From: Syntrophales bacterium
GTDB taxonomy: Bacteria > Desulfobacterota > Syntrophia > Syntrophales > UBA5619
Assembly (NCBI GenBank): GCA_028712015.1
Contig: JAQTRB010000127.1
Coordinates: 1 to 5,592 of the forward strand
DNA length: 5,592 bases
Reading direction: 5' to 3'
Part shown: piece by piece, positions 1-5,592 of the stretch
How positions within the stretch are numbered: the stretch's first letter is position 1
How the letters are laid out: the number at the start of each line of letters is the position of its first letter
Translations under genes and position numbers: made by a program
Notes under the pieces: model-generated
Told to the model about the DNA's origin: nothing
Databases searched by the model: none
The model's input: only the letters and a program-made list of their open reading frames with translations

Positions 1-719
1 CCGGACATGACGCTGACGAAAGGCAATCCCCAGGCATTGGCATGGAACATCGGGACGATATGCAGGGCGCAGTCCTCTTCCGCGTTCCGGAACATGAAGC
101 CCACGGCGTAGCTGTGGAGAATGAGACCTCGGTGAGAGTAGACGACGCCTTTGGGATCGCCCGTCGTCGCCGACGTGTAACAGATGAGGGCCGGGTCCCA
201 TTCGCTCAAGTCGTCCGGAAAATCATAGTGGTCGGGGAACCGATCGATGAGTTCGTCATAGAGAGTCACGGGAGAGAGGCCCGTCTGAGGCATCTTGCCG
301 CTCTGCGACAGGATGACGTAGTGCTTTACGGTCTTGAGCTGGTCCTTAATCGCCTCGACGATGAATACCAGATCCTCGTCTACGAACATCACCTTGTCCT
401 CGGCGTGGTTGATGATGTAGGCGAGATGGTGGAGAGGGAGGCGGAAATTCGTCGTGTGCAGTGCGGCGCCGACGCAGGGGACGCCGAAGTAGAGTTCGAG
501 GTGACGGTGGGTGTTCAGCGCCATACTCGCCACGTGGTCGCCTCTTTTTACGCCCAGGGACTCCAGGGCGTGGGCGAGTCGGCAGGTTCGTTTGAAATAG
601 TCGGCATAGGTGTAACGGAAGATCTCATGGTTGGGATAGACCGAAACCACTTCCTTCTTGGGGAAATACATCGACGCCCTCAACAGGGATGTTCTCAGCA
701 ACAAAGGATATTCCATCAT
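1..719 (-). CDS. AMP-forming medium/long-chain acyl-CoA ligase, N-terminal part (3' end outside window)
   Basis: The reverse complement from 719 to 1 is open for 239 codons and runs off the left edge; a full ligase of this family is about 540 residues. It would activate a fatty or related carboxylic acid to acyl-AMP and then acyl-CoA. Seen: an N-terminal TYADYFKRTCRLAHALESLGVKRGDHVA-type stretch (37-64) that opens the ANL fold, LHTTNFRLPLHHLAYIINHA-type residues (87-106), the phosphate-binding loop YTSATTGDPKG at 181-191, VVYSHR at 192-197, and VPMFHANAWGLPF at 222-234. The SHR and MFHANAWG forms resemble the AlkK-like medium-chain ligase group, but chain length cannot be read from this half. 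The loop has Ala where Gly is usual (TSGTTG), a variation I believe occurs in real members. The start is an ATG-ATG pair; 719 is chosen because a strong AAGGAGG lies nine bases upstream. Acetyl-CoA synthetase is unlikely given the FHANAWG form. Confidence 0.93.
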   Translation of the reverse strand, partial: MMEYPLLLRTSLLRASMYFPKKEVVSVYPNHEIFRYTYADYFKRTCRLAHALESLGVKRGDHVASMALNTHRHLELYFGVPCVGAALHTTNFRLPLHHLAYIINHAEDKVMFVDEDLVFIVEAIKDQLKTVKHYVILSQSGKMPQTGLSPVTLYDELIDRFPDHYDFPDDLSEWDPALICYTSATTGDPKGVVYSHRGLILHSYAVGFMFRNAEEDCALHIVPMFHANAWGLPFVSVMS

Positions 720-728
720 AGGATGCTC

Positions 729-735
729 CCTCCTT
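729..735 (-). promoter_or_regulatory. Ribosome binding site of the acyl-CoA ligase gene
   Basis: AAGGAGG on the minus strand, nine bases before the first ATG of the ATG-ATG pair at 719. It supports the minus-strand gene over the long plus-strand frame that overlaps it. The remaining part of the 73-base gap holds only a short hairpin (746-759) without a U-tract. Confidence 0.85.
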
Positions 736-792
736 TTCCCTTCACGGTTCTTTCGAACCCATGACACCCTTGATTCGGGATAACCCTGGTTC

Positions 793-1761
793 CTAAACAG
801 ACCTCTTTTCAAGCTGCGACCGCCGACCACCTCCTTCCGGGTCATGGTTTCTCCGATCCCGACGTTTCCTGAAATCCAGCCACATGATGAACGCGATCAT
901 GATGATGGTCGCCACCGCCGAGGGGATGGCCTCCTCCCGACCAAAGAGCGTCAGGGCAAGGCCGCTCGATAGCCCCTGGTTTTTCAGGGTTCCGAGCAAG
1001 ACAAGGCTGGTTCGCGTCTCTTTCGTGATGTGAAACAGGCCGCAAACCCAATCGATCAGAAGGCCAAGAAGAAACGTGGAGAGAAGACAGATCAAAGCGA
1101 CGAGAAGAAACGATTTTGCCTCGTCGATTAGCAGATCGCGGTTCAGGCCGATCATGGCATACAGGACGATAAAGAAACTCCAGTTGATGGCGGTTCCCCG
1201 GTAAGGTTCGATACGCTCCCTCCAACCTTTCCGGATCAGAAGTCGTGAGAGGGCCAGCGGAAGGACGATTAATTCCAGGACGATCATCAGAAGTTTGAAT
1301 GGATCGAATGAGGCGGAACGTAAAAGGGTCAGGGCCATGATCGGCATGATGACCAACGCGCCCAGGTAAGCGCCGATCGTGCCGACCATCGACATCCAAC
1401 CGTTGCCACGGAGAAATCCGGAGAAGGGAATCACGGCAATGGCCGGCGGCACCGCCGCCAGCAGAACAAAACCGGTCCAAAGCGCTTCCTCGCGGATCAA
1501 CAGCGCGCTCAGTACGATGATGACGTTCCCCAAGACGACATAGCTCATGACGATCCCGATCAGGGCCGGAAAAAGAAGGGTGCGGGGGCGAGCAAACGAG
1601 TCGTTCCCGATTTCCATCGTTGAGAGGGTCATTGCCAGGGCAAGAGCGGGGAGGACCAGATGCCTTATCGTCGGGGCTGCCGAGGGAAAAGAGAACCCTG
1701 CGGCGAGAGCGAGCAGGAAAATGGTATTCCGGTTGCGCAGAATCGTTTTCAGCTTTGCCAT
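793..1761 (-). CDS. Membrane transporter of the bile acid:sodium symporter (SBF/BASS) fold, substrate unknown
   Basis: 322 residues with about nine or ten hydrophobic segments (roughly 13-30, 34-50, 61-90 as one or two, 97-114, 124-147, 156-177, 191-206, 217-240, 253-273, 279-296) and a charged cytoplasmic-looking tail from 297. Family marks are the Pro-broken segment AAVPPAIAVIPFSGFLRGN at 102-120 and TLKNQGLSSGLALTLFG at 258-274 followed by EEAIPSAVA, the two crossing helices of the SBF fold. Members move organic anions such as bile acids, pyruvate, pantoate-like acids or arsenite, usually with Na+. By my recollection of bacterial ASBT, the Ser-Asn pair of the first helix and the Glu and Gln of the second, which bind sodium there, align with Val-Ile, Leu and Lys here, so sodium coupling should not be assumed. 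Start Met at 1761 has a GAGGTGA Shine-Dalgarno ten bases upstream. It follows gatB by 64 bases on the same strand and precedes an acyl-CoA ligase by 73 bases, so an organic-acid role is possible but unproven. Confidence 0.85.
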   Translation of the reverse strand: MAKLKTILRNRNTIFLLALAAGFSFPSAAPTIRHLVLPALALAMTLSTMEIGNDSFARPRTLLFPALIGIVMSYVVLGNVIIVLSALLIREEALWTGFVLLAAVPPAIAVIPFSGFLRGNGWMSMVGTIGAYLGALVIMPIMALTLLRSASFDPFKLLMIVLELIVLPLALSRLLIRKGWRERIEPYRGTAINWSFFIVLYAMIGLNRDLLIDEAKSFLLVALICLLSTFLLGLLIDWVCGLFHITKETRTSLVLLGTLKNQGLSSGLALTLFGREEAIPSAVATIIMIAFIMWLDFRKRRDRRNHDPEGGGRRSQLEKRSV

Positions 1762-1771
1762 TGCGGTCGGG

Positions 1772-1778
1772 TCACCTC
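1772..1778 (-). promoter_or_regulatory. Ribosome binding site of the SBF-fold transporter gene
   Basis: GAGGTGA on the minus strand, ten bases before the ATG at 1761, fully complementary to the anti-Shine-Dalgarno core. It lies in the 64-base gap after gatB; I see no clear terminator or promoter in the rest of that gap. Confidence 0.75.
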
Positions 1779-1825
1779 GTGAACGCCGTTTGAGAAAATC
1801 TCTGCCGCCGCTAACAATCGGTCTA

Positions 1826-3253
1826 TCAGGCGAGCTTGTTCGTCAGGATTTCTTTGATCCGTTTGGGGTTGGCCTTTCCTTTTGATGCCTGCATCGCCTG
1901 CCCGATCAGGAATCCCGCGGCCTTGGCGATACCGTTGCGATAATCGTTCACCGCGGAAGGGTTGGCCTCCAGAACCGACTCGACAAGGGCCGCGAGGGCA
2001 TTTGTATCGGAAACCTGCCGGAAACCGTACCGCTCGATGATCTGGTCCGGACTTTGCTCCGTCTCGAAAAGACGGGCAAGGACGTCCCGGGTGGCATTGG
2101 CGTTGATCTCATCTTTTTCCAACATCGCCAGCAGGCCGGCCAGCCGCATCGGTGGAATGGGCATGTCGGCAAAGCCCTGATCGCGTTCCCTCATGGCGGG
2201 GAGAAGTTGCGTGGCGATCCAGTGCGCGGCCGTGCGGGGAGAAACATTTTGCTGAACGACCGCTTCGAAGTATTCCGAAAGATCCCTCTCCGCGCTCATC
2301 ATCAGGGCCTCTTCTCGAGTCAGACGGTATTGACCGACGAATCGCTCCGCCTTTACGGACGGCATCTCCGGGAGTTTCATCTGCATCTCGTTTCGCCAAG
2401 CCTCCGTCAGAACGATCGGCGGCACGGCGGGATCGGGAACACAGGGGCCTTCGAACTTACCGCGCATTGCGACGGTTTCGTTCTTAACCGGGTCCCAGAG
2501 GCGGGTGTGCAGAACGATGGGCTCTCCCTTGGCGAGCTCCGCGGCCTGGCGGGAAATTTCATGACCGATGGCATCTCCCACATGCCGGATGGAGTTCATG
2601 TTTTTCACCTCCACCTTGGTGTTGAGCTGGTCGGTTCCCTTGGGCCGCAGGGAAATATTGGCATCCATGCGCATGGTGCCCGCCTCCAGGCTGCCCTCCG
2701 CCGTTCCGATGTAACGGATCTGGGTCCGCAGAGTACGGACGAATTCCATGGCTTCATAGGGGCTTTTGATATCCGGTTCCGTCACGATTTCGATCAGGGG
2801 GACGCCGGCGCGGTTGAAATCGACCAGGCTGATGGGCGTCCGTTCCTCCGTCTCGTGAACGAGTTTCGCCACGTCCTCTTCCATGTGAATCTTCTGAATC
2901 CGCAAGCGTTTTGTCTGCCCGTTCTCACCGACGATATCGAGCCAACCGTTTCGGGCAAGAGGAAGGTGGGCCTGGGATAGCTGGTATCCCTTGGGAAGGT
3001 CCGGGTAGTAGTAGACCTTCTGGTCAAAGGCGCTCAACGGCTGAAGGGTGCAGTTCAATCCCAGAGCCGTTAATGCGGCTTTTTCCAGGGCTTCGGCGCT
3101 GAATCGCGGGATAGCGCCGGGAAACCACAGACAGATGGGGCAGGTGTTGCGGTTGGGATCGTCGCTTGTGTCGTTGGGGCAGTCGCAGAACATTTTCGTG
3201 GCGCAATTCAATTCCACATGAATTTCCAGACCGATGACCGCTTCCTGTTCCAT
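1826..3253 (-). CDS. gatB: Asp-tRNA(Asn)/Glu-tRNA(Gln) amidotransferase subunit B
   Basis: 475 residues, normal for GatB, the subunit that phosphorylates the misacylated Asp (or Glu) on tRNA and amidates it with ammonia. Seen: AVIGLEIHVEL at 5-15; a zinc-type CxC and CxxC set (Cys23, Cys25, Cys38, Cys41); YYPDLPKGYQLSQ at 82-94; KIHMEEDVAK at 121-130; DFNRAGVPLIEIVTEPD at 145-161; MDANISLRP at 196-204; KVEVKNMNS at 213-221. The C-terminal half, about 325-475, is the helical GatB/YqeY tRNA-binding region, ending in the usual GFLIGQAMQASKGKANP block. Oddities: the almost invariant DYRYFPEPD segment reads GPCVPDPAV at 269-277, about three residues shorter, and the usual MEEGSLRCD reads LEAGTMRMD (189-197). 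The start at 3253 is chosen over in-frame Mets at 3277 and 3313 because it gives the family N-terminus and has an AAGGAG site nine bases upstream; the upstream starts would extend into the GatA-like gene and lack such a site. The gap to the GatA-like stop is 13 bases, so the genes are almost certainly co-transcribed. Confidence 0.96.
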   Translation of the reverse strand: MEQEAVIGLEIHVELNCATKMFCDCPNDTSDDPNRNTCPICLWFPGAIPRFSAEALEKAALTALGLNCTLQPLSAFDQKVYYYPDLPKGYQLSQAHLPLARNGWLDIVGENGQTKRLRIQKIHMEEDVAKLVHETEERTPISLVDFNRAGVPLIEIVTEPDIKSPYEAMEFVRTLRTQIRYIGTAEGSLEAGTMRMDANISLRPKGTDQLNTKVEVKNMNSIRHVGDAIGHEISRQAAELAKGEPIVLHTRLWDPVKNETVAMRGKFEGPCVPDPAVPPIVLTEAWRNEMQMKLPEMPSVKAERFVGQYRLTREEALMMSAERDLSEYFEAVVQQNVSPRTAAHWIATQLLPAMRERDQGFADMPIPPMRLAGLLAMLEKDEINANATRDVLARLFETEQSPDQIIERYGFRQVSDTNALAALVESVLEANPSAVNDYRNGIAKAAGFLIGQAMQASKGKANPKRIKEILTNKLA

Positions 3254-3262
3254 GTTTGTCCG

Positions 3263-3268
3263 CTCCTT
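3263..3268 (-). promoter_or_regulatory. Ribosome binding site of gatB
   Basis: AAGGAG on the minus strand, nine bases before the ATG at 3253. It overlaps the TAA stop of the GatA-like gene (3267-3269), a layout that favours translational coupling. It decides the gatB start against the in-frame Mets at 3277 and 3313. Confidence 0.85.
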
Positions 3269-4469
3269 ACGTGCCATGTGATAAAGAAACCGCCAACGAC
3301 AGCAACCGGGCATCGCTTAGCCGCGGTCCGATCACCTGAAGTCCGAGATCGGCATCGCCGTCCATAACGTAGCCCGGAATCTGGACGGCGGGCAACCCCG
3401 TCACGTTGGCGGACAGCGTCAGGGCGCATTCATCATAGATATCGTCCACGGTCTTGTTCGGGCATTTGAGTGCGGCCCCGCGACGGGTGGGGGAGATCAG
3501 AACGTCAACCTGGGTCAGCAAGTCCTCCAGGTTGTGGACCAGTCGGGCCCGGATACGGGCGGCGTTTTCGAAGGCGGCGTAATTCTTGAACTGGAAGTAG
3601 GCCCCCTGAAACAGGTAGGCCTTCAGGGGCATTCCGAAGGACTCGCCGCGGGACTGGAGATACATGTCGTTCCAGTTCTTCATCGAGGCCGCGGTCCGGT
3701 AACCATACCGAACGCCGTCATACCTGCCGCAGCTTGATGAAGCCTCGACGGAACCGATGACGCGGTGAACGACCGAAAAAAGATCCTGGTCGGCAATGTC
3801 CACATCGCGCACCTCAAGGCCCATGGCACCGAGTCGGTCGAGAGCTTTCCGGAAGGCGCCGGCTTCCCCTTTACTCAAGGCAGAGAGGGGCATTCTGGCG
3901 ACACCGATCTTCCGGATAAGGCGGGCGTTCCGCGCCCCTGACGTGAAGTCGGGCATCTCGCCGCGATAGAGGGAAAAGTCTCTCTCATCCTCGCCGGCCA
4001 TGACCCCCATGACGCAGGCCATCTCTTGCGGTGTCCGGGCCAGAAGGCTGCAACATTCCATCGATGGCGCCAAGCCGATCCAGCCGTAGCGCGAAACGAT
4101 GCCGTGCGTGGGTTTGAAGGCGAAGATACCGGTGCGCGCGGCCGTGATGCGCGCCTCCCCCATCATGTCCGTCATCAGGACCATGTCCGCCCGGCCTTGC
4201 AAGAGGACCGCGGTCGCTGCGTTTCCGTCGGGACCGAATCCCAGTTCGCTCATGCCGTCGATGGCGACAATCGTTGCGTCGGCCTTCCGCAGGCGATCGA
4301 CGATCGTTGCGTTTTCTACCGCGACAAATCCTTTGAGAGCCGAGGTGCCGGCCTCTGTCCGCCAACCGCGGACGGAGATATTGTGCTGGACGGCGAAGGA
4401 TTTTCCCGTCAACGGGGCCGACCCCATCGCCGGGCAGGCGTTGCAATGGATAGAAACGTCCGATTCCAT
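3267..4469 (-). CDS. gatA: GatA-like amidase-fold subunit lacking the catalytic triad (probable pseudoenzyme)
   Basis: 400 residues, against about 480 for usual GatA, the glutaminase subunit of the Asp-tRNA(Asn)/Glu-tRNA(Gln) amidotransferase. Homology is clear: FKPTHGIVSRYG at 118-129, VEASSSCGRYDGVRYGYR at 241-258, RIRARL at 305-310, and a C-terminal VTGLPAVQIP...LGLQVIGP. The active site is not conserved. The Lys of the usual IKDN block is Gln28 (FAVQHN, 25-30). The Gly/Ser-rich amidase signature that carries the cis-Ser is deleted around residues 76-85. The nucleophile block, normally TDTGGSIRQPA, reads TDMMGEARITA (100-110), with Glu105 in place of Ser. The usual N-terminal helical region of about 60 residues is missing and replaced by a short leader with HCNAC at 8-12. 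The Met start at 4469 is supported by a purine-rich Shine-Dalgarno six bases upstream, and the fused aspS ends 17 bases before it, so no lost N-terminus hides upstream in this frame. The frame is unbroken and co-linear with family members, arguing against sequencing error. Glutaminase activity is unlikely; a structural or ammonia-handling role within a GatCAB-like complex is inference. It could alternatively be a paralog, with a normal GatA encoded elsewhere. Confidence 0.88.
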   Translation of the reverse strand: MESDVSIHCNACPAMGSAPLTGKSFAVQHNISVRGWRTEAGTSALKGFVAVENATIVDRLRKADATIVAIDGMSELGFGPDGNAATAVLLQGRADMVLMTDMMGEARITAARTGIFAFKPTHGIVSRYGWIGLAPSMECCSLLARTPQEMACVMGVMAGEDERDFSLYRGEMPDFTSGARNARLIRKIGVARMPLSALSKGEAGAFRKALDRLGAMGLEVRDVDIADQDLFSVVHRVIGSVEASSSCGRYDGVRYGYRTAASMKNWNDMYLQSRGESFGMPLKAYLFQGAYFQFKNYAAFENAARIRARLVHNLEDLLTQVDVLISPTRRGAALKCPNKTVDDIYDECALTLSANVTGLPAVQIPGYVMDGDADLGLQVIGPRLSDARLLSLAVSLSHGT

Positions 4470-4475
4470 GACTTT

Positions 4476-4483
4476 CCCCTTCC
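4476..4483 (-). promoter_or_regulatory. Ribosome binding site of the GatA-like gene
   Basis: Purine-rich GGAAGGGG on the minus strand, six bases before the ATG at 4469. It matters because it supports the short N-terminus: translation begins here, without the helical region that normally opens GatA. It lies in the 17-base gap just after the aspS-gatC stop codon. Confidence 0.7.
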
Positions 4484-4486
4484 GCG

Positions 4487-5592
4487 TTATTCCAGGATTC
4501 TGGCCACCTTGAAATAGTTTCCCTTCATGGCCGGTGCATTTTTGAAGAGTTCCCCCGACTCCGCCAGGGGAGATCGCCGCGCCGGACCCTTTTCCCGCAT
4601 GCGGTTCTCGGGGATCGAAACGGCAAAGAGCGGCGTTTCGTTGCCTGCGCTTTCGTTGACCCTGTCGGCCAGGCGGACGGCCTCTTCCAGCGCGGCTTCT
4701 ATCACGGGTTTCTGGGCTTCGTCGATTTGGATCCGGGATACCCAGGAAAGGGACTCCAGCAAGTTCTGCTGCGGATCGGCGCCGGCAAATGGCGCTGTCC
4801 CTCTTGGTTCGAGGAGGCCCAGCTCCCGGAGCTGATCCGTGCCGACGGCCGATGGGGCCTGCGTCAGCGGACAGTAAGCACTCCGGTTCTTTGGAAAGGC
4901 CATCACCTCCCGGATGGAGTTCGCGCCGAGGATCATCGAGATGACCCGATCCATGCCGAGCGCCAGTCCGCCGTGCGGCGGAGCGCCGAAAGCGAGAGCA
5001 CGGAGAAAAAAGCCGAATTTCTCCTCAACGTCTGCTTGGGTGAGGCCCAAAGCCTGGAAGATCCTGGCTTGTAGCTGAGGATCATGAATCCGGATGCTGC
5101 CGCCGCCGAGTTCCTCTCCGTTGACGACGATGTCATAAGCCCGCGATCGCAACGAAAGGAGCTCTTCCCGGTTGGTCGGATCGAAATCGGTCCGGTCCGG
5201 CGAGGTGAAGGGGTGATGGCTGGAGGTGATGCCCGCCTCCGTGGCGGTGAAGAGGGGAAAATCCGTGACCCACAGGGTGGAAAAAACGCCCGCGGGGATC
5301 AGTTCGAGACGTTCGGCGAGGTGGAGGCGGATCTGTCCGAGGGCGGAGACGACCGTCTCATAGGAGGCATCGGCGATCATGATGATCACGTCGCCGTCCT
5401 GGGCGTCGAACCTCTCCATGATGGCCTTCTGCTCGTCCCGGCTGAAAAATTGGACGACATTTGACTCCAGCGCGCCGTCGATCACCCGCATCCAGGTCAT
5501 CCCCTTGGCGCCGAAACCCGGGGCGATCTCTTTGGCATATTCGTTTTGCAGGACATTCTTGCTTAGTTTTTCCGACTCTCCCTTGATGTTGA
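4487..5592 (-). CDS. aspS: Aspartyl-tRNA synthetase C-terminal part fused in frame to a GatC domain (5' end outside window)
   Basis: Partial gene: the frame is open to the right edge, so 367 C-terminal residues are visible and the N-terminal anticodon-binding domain and class II motifs 1 and 2 lie outside. The first Met in view (5498-5500) is internal, because the codons before it read as typical AspRS (LSKNVLQNEYAKEIAPGFGAKG). Counting from that Met, residues 1-75 hold the end of the bacterial insertion domain, HHPFTSP is at 95-101, GGGSIRIHD at 132-140 and class II motif 3 (GGLALGMDR) at 177-185. AspRS homology ends near residue 229. After about 14 linker residues, residues 244-337 are a complete GatC: an amphipathic N-terminal helix, a belt segment with ENRMREKGP, and the C-terminal signature ELFKNAPAMKGNYFKV. 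No Met occurs between residue 200 and residue 301, so GatC has no AUG start of its own. Family knowledge: AspRS charges tRNA with Asp, and GatC stabilises GatA-GatB. The fusion implies a non-discriminating AspRS that hands Asp-tRNA(Asn) directly to the amidotransferase (inference). Stop TAA; the GatA-like gene follows after 17 bases. Confidence 0.95.
   Translation of the reverse strand, partial: NIKGESEKLSKNVLQNEYAKEIAPGFGAKGMTWMRVIDGALESNVVQFFSRDEQKAIMERFDAQDGDVIIMIADASYETVVSALGQIRLHLAERLELIPAGVFSTLWVTDFPLFTATEAGITSSHHPFTSPDRTDFDPTNREELLSLRSRAYDIVVNGEELGGGSIRIHDPQLQARIFQALGLTQADVEEKFGFFLRALAFGAPPHGGLALGMDRVISMILGANSIREVMAFPKNRSAYCPLTQAPSAVGTDQLRELGLLEPRGTAPFAGADPQQNLLESLSWVSRIQIDEAQKPVIEAALEEAVRLADRVNESAGNETPLFAVSIPENRMREKGPARRSPLAESGELFKNAPAMKGNYFKVARILE

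Noticed and set aside
147..179. Ala for Gly in the ligase phosphate loop (TSATTG) as a sign of an inactive ligase.
   Set aside because: The rest of the loop, including the Lys of DPKG, is intact, and I believe this substitution occurs in functional acyl-CoA ligases.
746..759. Hairpin GGTTC-GAAA-GAACC in the gap between the transporter and the ligase, considered as a terminator.
   Set aside because: The stem is only five base pairs and no U-tract follows on the minus strand; the next bases are purine-rich and lead into the ligase ribosome binding site.
42..764. Long plus-strand frame of 240 codons.
   Set aside because: It is antisense to the acyl-CoA ligase, whose minus-strand frame shows clear ligase motifs and a strong ribosome binding site; the plus-strand translation has no recognisable family features.
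2054..2980. Plus-strand frame of 308 codons opposite gatB.
   Set aside because: GatB homology covers the whole opposite strand; this frame is a by-product of GC-rich codon use.
3254..3313. Upstream in-frame starts for gatB (Met at 3277 or 3313), which would overlap the GatA-like gene.
   Set aside because: The extra residues do not match GatB, no Shine-Dalgarno precedes them, and the Met at 3253 has AAGGAG at good spacing and the family N-terminus.
3267..4469. GatA-like gene as a pseudogene or sequencing artefact.
   Set aside because: The frame is continuous, homology stays in the same frame on both sides of the deletions, start and stop fit the operon spacing, and the change at the nucleophile (Ser to Glu) is not a one-base error. 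It is kept as a likely pseudoenzyme, not a pseudogene.

Overview
The window carries five protein genes, all on the minus strand and read from the right edge to the left. They are packed with gaps of 17, 13, 64 and 73 bases. No RNA gene, CRISPR array, insertion sequence, convincing terminator or promoter was seen. The DNA is fairly GC-rich. A bacterial-type AspRS joined to a GatC domain, a Gat-type route to Asn-tRNA, and a nearby AMP-forming acyl-CoA ligase suggest an anaerobic, acid-degrading bacterium of the Desulfobacterota / former Deltaproteobacteria (Syntrophus-like). That is inference from gene content, not a measured placement.

Right part (1826-5592): a tRNA-dependent amidation operon. 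It begins with the C-terminal part of aspartyl-tRNA synthetase, fused in frame to a GatC domain. It continues with a GatA-like protein and ends with GatB. In the usual pathway a non-discriminating AspRS makes Asp-tRNA(Asn), GatB activates the misplaced Asp, GatA releases ammonia from glutamine, and GatC belts GatA and GatB together. Here GatC is built into the synthetase. The GatA-like protein is about 80 residues short and has lost all three residues of the amidase Lys-cisSer-Ser triad. GatB keeps its activation-site landmarks but lacks the strongly conserved DYRYFPEPD segment. The frames are intact and each gene has a good ribosome binding site, so this looks like a maintained, remodelled complex and not a decaying locus. 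This is the most interesting content of the window.

Middle (793-1761): a membrane transporter of the bile acid:sodium symporter (SBF/BASS) fold, substrate unknown, apparently without the classical sodium ligands. Left part (1-719): the N-terminal 239 residues of an AMP-forming medium/long-chain acyl-CoA ligase, running off the window. These two could form an acid transport plus CoA activation pair, but adjacency is the only evidence. The two intergenic gaps on the left hold ribosome binding sites and little else; no gap exceeds 75 bases.
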